From Silene latifolia (taxonomy: Eukaryota > Streptophyta > Magnoliopsida > Caryophyllales > Caryophyllaceae), in NCBI RefSeq assembly GCF_048544455.1, contig NC_133538.1, forward strand, positions 150,306,422-150,370,421: 64,000 nt of DNA. The letters run 5' to 3'. The position numbers were made by a program, and so were the translations under genes. Below are positions 55,519 through 64,000 of the stretch, piece after piece. Each line of letters opens with the position of its first letter. The stretch's first letter is position 1. The notes below the pieces were generated by a model, which had not been told where the DNA came from, made no database searches, and saw only the letters and a list, made by a program, of their open reading frames with translations.

Positions 55519-56414
55519 TCATTTACCTACTGGAGTGATCTTTCCAACTTTGATGTCACCAAGATATTTGGAACAATTTCTTTTCCAATGTCCAACACCA
55601 TTACAATAATGGCATTTATCAAGAGGACCCTTCTTGATTTTGGAAGTGTTAGCTTCATAAGTCTTAGCTTTGGTGAAAGTGGGAGCTTGCTTCTTACCTT
55701 TCTTCCCATTCTTTTTGAACTTCCCCTTACTCTTGGTGCTTATGTTAAGCACATCCTTGGGTGGGCTGACATTTAACCCCATGTCTCTTTCAGCTTGCAC
55801 AAGTAACTTGTGCAATTCTTCAAGAGACACGTCCTTGTCTTGCATGTTAAAATTTACCCGGAATTGAACATATGCCTTGACTTTGGATAAGGAGTGTAAA
55901 ATCCTATCTACAATGAGTTCTTTGGGGATTTCAACTTTTTGAATCTTCAAAGTCTCGACTAACTCGATTAATTTGAGCACATGAGGGTTAACCTTTTGGC
56001 CTCTTTGAAGTCGAGATCAAAGAATGCCGCGGCCGCCTCATATTGGACGATCCGCGGAGTTTGTGAAAACATTGTCACAAGCTTGGAGTAGATTTCATTA
56101 GCGGTGCTCATCTTAAAGGCTCTCCTTTGGAGATCCGCCTCCATCGCAAAGATCAACACATTTTTCATTACGGCGGACTCCTTATGGTAAGCCTCATATG
56201 CTTCCCTAGTGGCGGCAGTCGACCTAGTGTTAGGTTCGGGTGGAGAGGCCTTGGTAAAGTAACGAAGCTTGTCGTCACCTTGGGTGGCTAATTTGAGTTG
56301 GGTATCCCAATCGGAGAAATTTGACCCATTCTTTTCAAGTTTATAACGATCCATGAAGGATCGGAGCCATAAAGTATTAGTGAGAGGCGTGGCGTTGGTG
56401 TTTGGATTGGCCAT
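55519..56414 (-). pseudogene. Copia gag of the non-autonomous element
   Basis: Starts MANPNTNATPLTNTLWLRSF at 56414. The capsid block NGSNFSDWDTQLKLA is followed by RRAFKMSTANEIYSKL. A single frameshift near 55985-56000 separates the two halves. The second half continues to a Lys-rich segment (KGKFKKNGKKGKKQ) and a zinc knuckle CHYCNGVGHWKRNC near 55600. It ends with its own TAA at 55519, with no fusion to protease. Apart from the frameshift it is well kept, so it was probably functional recently. Confidence 0.88.
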
Positions 56415-58631
56415 TTGTTATGAGAAATAAAAGCGGTCTACAAAACAAAATAGAAGGAATAAAACATATGTCGTTTTAAAAATAATACTCGTAAAAAAAA
56501 TTAAACAAGTTTTATTGCATTTATCTAGTGACCTCTACCCAACTTAGATAAATGATTCCAAGACCCAAATTCATATCAACTTAGGCACGGGATAGCCGAT
56601 GAAACCCTTATTAATATAACTCGGTGGATTAACTTTTAATCGATTCTACTTTTAGAACTCTTGGTCGATAAAATTACTCTAATGTTTATCTATAGCCCGG
56701 AACACATGCGACTACGGTCACGAATACTTCCGTTGAGGTCAATCCAAATTTCGAATAAATGTGTCCATGATCCAAATTCACATTAACTTGGGCACGGGAT
56801 GGCCGATGAAACCCTCATACACATGAATTAGGTGGATAGACATTTATCACCCACTTCCCCTACGTAACAAGGTTTGTACCCCGGGATGGCCGAGTGCACT
56901 CCCTCGCGAAATAGGTTTTTATGGTTTCTACCTTTTGGTAAGGCTATGTCTCAATTGTTTATTTTTAGCGAGAGGTCATGTCAGTTTATTATCTATCACG
57001 TTTTAAGTGAACTAAAGCGGTGAACTACGATAATTCTAATTGACACGGTCGATAAACTCGATTAAGAGATGATGCATGTTTTAGTTATGGCGATTTAGCG
57101 ATGCATGCAACATATAAATAAAAATGCAAAGCATAAAATAAATCCTAGTATAGCCTTCCTAAAAATAGAAAATCTAATTAACTATTACATATTCGGAAAC
57201 CAACTCCATTGGTCCCTTGAACTTCGGTTTTGGCACGCATCTCGAGGTAACACCGTCTTTATGTATCGCCTTCTTGTGTGACACCGTCTTCAAGGAACTC
57301 CGGAACAAATAAATTACATAACAAATTACATAATTTCCTATTATACATTTGTAATTAAAATAAAAATAAATCTATTAAATTACAAAACGGTGATACGAGA
57401 TCACAATAAATTACAACCGAATCGATATTCCCATACATTTCGGGTAATACCAATTAAAAACTAAGGCCATACTAAGTAAATTACATAATTCAAAAATTAC
57501 ATAAAATAAAATTATGACAATCATAAATAAAATGCAGCATTATAATATGTATGAACATGCCCAATTTTATGCTAAATCGCCTTTAAGGAGCCAATATCGT
57601 ATATTTAACGGTTTTTACAGATTTGCGTGATTCAACCTTTTAAAATCACAATAAATTATATAAATTCATATTTATGCACAAGTTAATTACCCTAACCACT
57701 TAGGACTCAAAATTTAGTCTCCACTAACTATTTGACCATAATTAACTTGTATTTCTTAAAATTGTTCATTAATGGACCCAAAATAACAATAAAATGCTAT
57801 AAACTTCAAATAAATCACCAAAAATTCAAATAAATTTGAAATTTGAAATTTAAACTCTTGAAAATTCTGGAAAAATACCATGACACTCATAATATTCAAA
57901 AACCTTAGGTTATAATTTCGAATATTTATCGGAAAAACTATGTTGCGGTTTATCGGATTTATCAATTATAATCATAAAAACATGAGAAAAATTATATTCA
58001 TCAACTTTTCAATTTTAGATCTGAAATAGGTAATAAAATGCAACATGTGACGTTTTTCCTTAGTCATGAAGTATGTTTTAGCAATAATTCACTAATTAAG
58101 TCACTATTTATGCTATTTTTTATCAAAAATTCATAAATCATGCATAAAGACTTCAATATAGCCTATTATTTTACATAAATCTTGTAAAATGGCATGTGAC
58201 AACATACTAAATTTCTATGACCAGATTCGAAATTTATCTCATATTAACCTATTTTTCATTTAAATTCGATTTTTATCATGAAAAATCCATATTTCGAGCA
58301 TAAGAACTCCAAAAATTTATGAAAATTTACAGGTAATCTAAAAATAATATATATGAAACATATCCAAAAACCACTGGAAAATTCAAAGTTTAGCTAATTT
58401 TAGTCCGAAAATGACATTTTAATCATAAAATCACATTTTTAATGCCATTATTATATAAGATGAACAATAAAAATCCACATATTAACCAAAATATCCTAAA
58501 TACATTTTTAGGATCAGAAACTTTAACATGCATAATTTATTTTGTGATATATCATAATAACACAAATTTACAAGTTTTATATGTTAATCGTATAACTCGG
58601 AAAAACTATAACCGATTTGCATGCAAACAAC
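56415..58631 (-). other. Long leader of the gag-only element
   Basis: About 2.2 kb between primer site and gag, AT-rich, with no gene on either strand. Two similar blocks (GGCACGGGATAGCCGATGAA near 56583 and 56793) form a local duplication of about 60 bp. Confidence 0.55.
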
Positions 58632-58650
58632 CAAGGCTCTTGATACCGTT
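58632..58650 (-). other. Primer-binding site of the gag-only element
   Basis: On the minus strand AACGGTATCAAGAGCC follows the 5' LTR. It resembles the Met-tRNA site TGGTATCAGAGC with one inserted A. Confidence 0.65.
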
Positions 58651-59941
58651 TGTTAGTAATCTATATCTCTTTACTCAACATATTCATAATGTTATAATTT
58701 TAATTTAGTCATAAAATTAAAAGATGATCTTATGCATGCAAGCAATAATATAATTAAAGAAGAAATCATCATCTCACATTGATATTTCGGTTTATATGGG
58801 CACAAGTGAGTTCACCTACTCACTTGTTCTTGAGCTTCCTTAAGTGGATGAACAAGGATTCAAGTAGAGAATCCCTCCCAAGGTTTTATACCCAAAGTAA
58901 CAACTTAATAAAATTAATATTATTATTACTAGAACAATATTAATTTTGTATAAAAATTGACCCAAAATATTATTTTGTCTCTCAATAATTCGGTTAAGAG
59001 AGAGGGAGGAGGAGGAAGATATTATCTCACTAAAACTCTTATTTTAGATGATGAATGAATATTGAATACACAAGTGTTTTGATGTAGTGTATAAGATAAA
59101 TTATAGAGCAAAACACCCTTGGCCTTGCTCTTTGAAAAACCGGGTAAGGGGGAAGGAAAGGGACTAATGCATGCACAAGGTGGTCTTCACAAGAGCAAGT
59201 AGGGTTGCATGGCTAGGTTTAGAAGGAAATGATTATGTTTACCACTAACATAATCAACACAATATATTCCTAATACTCCCCTTAATTTCGGACATTAGAG
59301 ATAAAATGGACTCCATTTTATCTTTGTTAATTTGTCAATTTGTCATATGTCACATGTCACATGTCACATGTCACATGTCACATAAAATTGTTATGTATTT
59401 TTAACATATTAAAAATCAACGCATTAATAAAAATACGTCATATACAAAAATCGACTTAGTAATTCATAATTACTTGTACCAAAATATTTTACCAATTATA
59501 AATCACAACATCTTGTATTTATAATAATTTATTCATTCAAATGCAATTGTTTCCTTAAACAATAATTTCATCTAAGTAATAAAACAATTCGATTACTTAG
59601 ACCGTATCTAATTTAATCAAATTACAATGAGACACATAAATTTTACTTCCAAAATCGTCCGTCAATTTTAAGTAATTTAATTAACCCGTATCGTCATACG
59701 ATCAATTAAATGATCAATTAAGAGTGTTACCCTTTAGGTATGTCCTAAGGGGATCAACTGGTCACCACCGTCGCACGACAGTAATGTGAAACTCTAGTCA
59801 GCCAATCATTACCGATATGTATGGACCGATTGTGATAAAATATTACTTCCCAATTGTATTCTTTAAAATGAGACTTAAACATGTGATCATCATGATCAAC
59901 AGTTGTGATCGCATTATTGTCGGAGGACACATATTCCAACA
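58651..59941 (-). repeat. 5' LTR of the gag-only copia element
   Basis: 1,291 bp, the partner of 51152-52429. It carries a run of five GTCACAT heptamers near 59345-59382. Confidence 0.92.
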
Positions 59942-61900
59942 GATGTTCCATTTTCGAACTTGGTTTATGTGTTGACGTGCTGCTAGGTTAGAAAAATTGT
60001 TTGCATGTTTACTCTTGTTGTTAGTTTAGAATTGCATCGGGGGTCTTGTAAATAGTTGTTTGTGCTTTAGTTTCTATTTGCATCTTGTGTGTACATATTT
60101 CTAACAAATGTGGTCTAGGAAGGGAGCATGATACCCCTATGATTATACCGTCTTGGCCGTGTCTTTCCCCTCTTAGTGGCTTGAACCCATTGACCTCCTT
60201 GTTAGGGTATTTGCTTGCAAATACCCGGGAAATGAGGCTAAACCAGAAAGTATTGACCACCATGTGAGACCTAAACCGTAGTCTAGACCTAGATTTTGAC
60301 ATAGCCACTTACATGTGAGATCTAGAGCCTCCTTGGGACCGGTACATCTATGCCCGGTCTCCCTTAGGTGTGAGTAGGCTCCTTGCGTGGCATGTCACAT
60401 CACTACCCATAAGCGTGGCGTCTTCTGCTTTTTTACCATGAGATGTTCATTTGTGTGCATAATTTGAAACAACTCGTTGCATTTCGTTCTTGAGCCTTAC
60501 ATTGCCAAATAAGCTTAATTTTCGACCCTTTAGTCTAGGACCGTTTTTGCTTACCGCTTTTGAGCCTTAACCTTTCATTTGACACCTACAATACTAACTA
60601 CAACCCAAAAACAACCGACCTTGATCAAGAAAGTTGTCTATGAGTTTTGGTAGTATGATGAAGGGGACCCGAGTCTTTGATTAGTGGATGTGTACAATCC
60701 ACTTGAGTCGGAACAATGGTTTCAATTGGCATTGCTTTGAATAAAGAGGTTTTGAAAAGAAAAGAAAAAAAATAGAAAAGAAGAAAATTTTGTTTCACTT
60801 ATACCTTGTTTGATGAGAAAAAGCCATGCAACACTCCTCATCCGTCATTAAGGAGTAGACAAAGGCGTTGAAAAATAAAGGGGCATATGATGATTTTCCA
60901 ATGTAAGTCGGGTTTACACAATTTTTGCTTGAATTTGGCAAGCCGATTTCATGTTAGGGTGTTGACGTTACTCAATTGTTGCAATAAGGTGATGATTTTT
61001 ATGTTTTTCCAAAGTGAGTCGTGTTTGCACAATTTTTGCATAATTTGGGAAACCGAATTTTTGTTAGGGTATGGACGTTACTCATTTGTTGTAATAAAGT
61101 GTAAGGAATAGAATTTTGGCAACTTCTTGATGTGTACCTCCACATTTTTCCAAAATGGTGCTTGCACCAAACCCGTTTCGTCCCGTCACCTAGCCCCGCT
61201 ACAACCCTTGTTTCTCTTTATGCGCATTTCCCTTTTTGCATCTCATTAATGGTCTTGTAGGAGAGGATTCCACGTTAGATTGCGAGCATGTCTCACGAGT
61301 CGATTAGTTTAGTGATTTTGGTTACTTTTTGGCACAAAAATCACCCGTTCTTAAAAAAATGAGAGCCTAGTGAAAACCGTGAGAAAGTCGGTAGTCTAGG
61401 TCCTCTTAGTCATGGGTCAATTTGGTCGAATCTTGTGTGTGTCATGTCAATCTTGAAGGTTAGGCTTTGCTTCCCCCTTTCCCGTCTTCGAATTTGTTTC
61501 CTAGGCATTTGGTTGTCATATTGAGGTTGCTTAAGCCATCACTAGGGCATTGATACCCCGCCAAGACTATGAGACGGTATCTCCCGACCGAAACCTTTAA
61601 TTGTTCAAATAAAAACCCTCCGCTTAGATGAGGAAAGCGGTTGACTTTTTAATTGATGCATCCTATGCTTGTTTACGTGCTTAAATGTTGGATGTGTCTA
61701 AATTTTCCGCAAGCCCCCACTTGCCTTGCAAAGGAGTGCATACCTCATTGCATTTCATTGTGAGTTGAAGGGACGGAGGAGGCCTGTTAATTGCCTACCA
61801 TCGGATATTATTAGTCTAGATTAGCACTAGTTAAATAAGGGTCTTATCTTTTGCTCACTAACTTACTCGGGGATGAGTAAAAGCTAAGTGTGGGGATGTT
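59942..61900 (+). other. 3' non-coding region of the Athila-like element
   Basis: It continues from 51151. No ORF is supported. A tandem duplication of about 105 bp lies at 60886-61100 (two copies of GATGATTTT...GTTAGGGT.T.GACGTTACTCA). The purine-rich tract CTAAGTGTGGGGATGTT ends at 61900, directly before the LTR, and is the likely plus-strand primer. Confidence 0.65.
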
Positions 61901-63719
61901 TGATGAGTGAATATTTGGTATCACTTTTCCCCTTCTTCCCTATGCAATTTATCCCGAATCTAGACGGTTTTTACCTCGTTAGCTTGGATTTTGTAGCTTT
62001 AGTCCCGTACTACGAGTTTTATGTCTCTCCATGCAGGTTTTGAACCCGAGAGGACTAAAGAAGCTAGCAAAGAACCTCACAAGGCAAGTATAGGGAAGAA
62101 GATTGAAGGAAGGCGAAGAAGGACTCCCAGCCGGTAAGCCGGCTGAGAGTCCCTCCAAGGGACCGTTTCAGAGATGGCAGTCGGTCAGCCGGCTCAGCAT
62201 ACCTGGCAACTTAATTGAAGCTGGAATTCCAGGAGGTTCCCAGCCGGTCCAGGACCAGCGGCCGGCCAGCCGGTCCAGACTCCTTTTCTCCGCATTTATA
62301 TTTCCTTGTAATTTTTGGCCCAAATGATTGTAAACTATAAATACCCCGCTCTTAATTCATTTTGGACACACAACCCTAGATCTACATTATTTCCATTTTC
62401 CAAGTTTGAAACTTTGCTAGTTACTTTGCTAATCTTTCCTTAATTAGTTTAATCCTTCAATAATTAGCATATTATTAGTTCTAGTAATTGGGTTGTAACA
62501 AGATTGAAGATTTCTCCATCCTTATTTTCAATCCAAGTTTCCTTCTTGCTATTGAATTGGTACAATTTCCTCCCTTAATTTCATTTGTTTACATTTGATT
62601 TCCTTTAAGTTTTATTTAATTGTTTGTGCTTAATTCCTTCACTTTATTGTTGGATTTTCATCTTTCTCTCTCTTGTTCATCTTTTCCTTGTTCACCATTG
62701 TTGTTCTCTTCCAAAGATTGAGTCTTTGGGTTATTGTGTTAAAGTTTGTGTCTTTTTGCTTTAATCCTTCCTCATATTAGCTTAATTAGTCTTTCCTCAT
62801 AGAGTTGTTGAACTATTGCATGATTAATTGTAGAATCCGTTTTCACATCATGTTCATGCTTAAAGAATTCATTTTTATCAACTATTTTGTCTTAAGAACC
62901 ATGATTAGTGAGTAGTCTTTTAACTAGGACTCGGTTTAACCCAACATGAGTAATTTGCTTGATAGATTCCCCTTGTTGTTGGGGAGGATTAATAAAGGTA
63001 GGCTAGAGGATTGTTTTGATAAATTGGTTAATTTTGGGTAGTGTTGGTTTGTGACCCATGTCCACCAACGAAAGTTGGTTAGGTTGGGAATCGGGTACCC
63101 GGAGTTTGTTCATATTGCTATCTTTGGTTGAGACCGATAGGGAGATCTAATGGAGGGCACCTCTAGACTAGGATTTTAAACCGACCTCCGAGAGGAGGAG
63201 TGGGATGACCCGTAATTGATGTAGGCTTATTGACCTTAGCTAATGTTAGGGTACTTTGGGGATGTGCATGTTTCTGGGGTAACCGGGTGTTAAGCTAGGG
63301 ATACCGATCTTCGAACCCGAGAGGGGGGTTGGTCAGGAGTACGTGCTAGTGTCCTATCGCGAGCCCGAGAGGTGGGTTTTAGGCGAGTTAGATCCATCTC
63401 CACCTTAAGCACCTACCCAACGACTAGCCTAAGGAATCTTGACGGAAAATTATGGATTGTTGGGGGAAAATCGAGTCCTAGGCATTTTATTCTCTTGAAT
63501 TACAACTTTAAGTCTCACTTGCTTAATTTTCATAATTAGTTTATTTGCATTTTAATTTGATTAGTTTAGTTGTCTAGTTAATTTATCCACCCTATTATTA
63601 TCGACTTAGCTAAGCCTAAGAATTAGGACAATTAGTAATCTCCCTAGTTCCTCGCGATTCGACCCTCAATTTGTACGACGACAAACCGTGCACTTGCGAG
63701 GTTAAGATTTGAACCATCA
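61901..63719 (+). repeat. 3' LTR of the Athila-like element
   Basis: 1,819 bp, TGATGAGTGAATATTTGG...TTGAACCATCA. TATA box at 62336-62343. The first GCCGG cluster (about 62123-62150) is about 15 bp shorter than its partner at 39637, consistent with a deletion between GCCGG repeats. Confidence 0.93.
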
Positions 63720-64000
63720 CACGTTTTCAAATTAGACAAAGCTTTTTATGGTTTAAAACAAGCACCTAGGTGTTGGTATGATAAATTGTCTAAATTTCTC
63801 ATTCAAAATGGTTTTAGAAGAGGTTCTATAGCTAAAACATTGTTTCTAAAACAACAGTCCAGTGAACTGTTGGTTGTCCAAGTGTATGTCGATGACATTA
63901 TATTTGGAGCAACAAATGAGATACTTTATACCTATTTTTCGGAACTAATTAAATCGGAATTTGAAATGAGTATGATGGGTGAGTTAGGATTTTTCCTTGG
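63720..64000 (+). pseudogene. Sirevirus-like reverse transcriptase, second part (cut by window end)
   Basis: This resumes the frame left at 39409. It reads FKLDKAFYGLKQAPRCWYDK and then the active site VQVYVDDIIFGATNE near 63885, followed by the start of the thumb (SMMGELGFFLG). The visible part has no stop. The rest of RT, RNase H and the 3' LTR lie beyond the window. Confidence 0.93.

Larger units (their letters stand above)
51147..59946 (-). mobile_element. Gag-only Ty1/copia element nested in the Athila-like element (51152-59941)
   Basis: Exact GATGT duplications (51147-51151, 59942-59946) flank LTRs of 1,278 and 1,291 bp. On the minus strand the LTR begins TGTTGGAATATGTGTCC. A purine tract (AAGTGGGAGAT) precedes the 3' LTR and a Met-tRNA-like primer site follows the 5' LTR. 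The internal 6.2 kb carries gag but no protease, integrase, RT or RNase H motif. It therefore depends on another element's enzymes, like plant TR-GAG elements. The two LTRs look very similar, so it is the youngest insertion in this nest. Confidence 0.9.
39405..63724 (+). mobile_element. Athila-like Ty3/gypsy element, 24.3 kb with a nested insertion (39410-63719)
   Basis: Exact CACGT duplications (39405-39409, 63720-63724) flank LTRs of 1,834 and 1,819 bp. An Asp-tRNA primer site follows the left LTR and a purine-rich tract precedes the right LTR. Gag, protease, RT, RNase H and integrase are followed by an Athila ORF. This gene order and primer type identify the Athila lineage. An 8.8-kb copia element sits inside at 51152-59941; without it and its duplication the element is about 15.5 kb. 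Gag-pol has several in-frame stops and at least three frameshifts. Confidence 0.93.
10628..64000 (+). mobile_element. Sirevirus-like Ty1/copia element, split by two insertions and cut by the window edge
   Basis: The parts are a 5' LTR (10628-12109), an initiator-Met-tRNA primer site, gag, protease and integrase up to 14810, then reverse transcriptase at 38790-39409 and 63720-64000. The RT frame resumes exactly across the CACGT target duplication at 39405-39409/63720-63724, proving that the Athila-like element inserted into it. The LINE and Retand-like element occupy 14811-38789 between integrase and RT. RT blocks (WVFRNKLDD, QMDVKTAFINGYL) are of Sirevirus type. The 3' LTR is outside the window. 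Confidence 0.85.

Overview
This window reads as plant nuclear DNA made almost entirely of nested LTR retrotransposons. I see no complete host gene, and no rRNA gene, tRNA gene or CRISPR array. The 16.1-38.8 kb element is Tat-clade Ty3/gypsy. It has dual RNase H domains, an Arg-tRNA-type primer site, two extra genes antisense between pol and the 3' LTR, and an amplified tandem repeat. That layout matches what is known of the Retand family from Silene, so a Caryophyllaceae genome (Silene or a relative) in repeat-rich heterochromatin is my best guess. This is inference from family resemblance, not from a host gene.

Layout. (1) 1-2.8 kb: the 3' end of a Tat-clade element (integrase, non-coding tail, LTR) that folds back on itself through an inverted junction. 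(2) 2.9-4.2 kb: a solo LTR with a TGGAA target duplication, sitting in an older minus-strand LTR remnant that reaches about 5.0 kb. (3) 5.0-5.8 kb: a small non-element island with one possible exon and an hAT-type MITE (8-bp duplication). (4) 5.8-10.5 kb: a complete but decayed 4.7-kb Ty1/copia element on the minus strand, with about 150-bp LTRs and an ATGTC duplication. (5) From 10.6 kb past the right edge: a Sirevirus-like Ty1/copia element on the plus strand. It is split by two large insertions, and its reverse transcriptase resumes at 63,720.

Insertion A (14.8-38.8 kb) is a 5'-truncated LINE followed by the 22.7-kb Retand-like element on the minus strand. Insertion B (39.4-63.7 kb) is a 24.3-kb Athila-like Ty3/gypsy element on the plus strand, with a CACGT duplication. 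Insertion B is itself split by an 8.8-kb Ty1/copia element on the minus strand (51.2-59.9 kb, GATGT duplication) that carries gag but no recognisable pol.

How the parts relate. In the Retand-like element, gag-pol runs on the minus strand. A seven-exon plant-mobile-domain (PMD)-like gene and a DUF7745-like gene run on the plus strand, towards the end of pol. Between those two genes lie four nearly identical units of about 1.08 kb. Each unit carries the tail of the first gene, its 3' region, the promoter of the second gene and its first 57 codons. Tandem joining therefore makes chimeric mini-genes, each with a TATA box and a stop.

A second theme is that at least five unrelated retrotransposon families here each carry their own cluster of short palindromic motifs, usually near the LTR promoter. 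All gag-pol regions carry stops or frameshifts, so nothing except some antisense ORFs looks intact.
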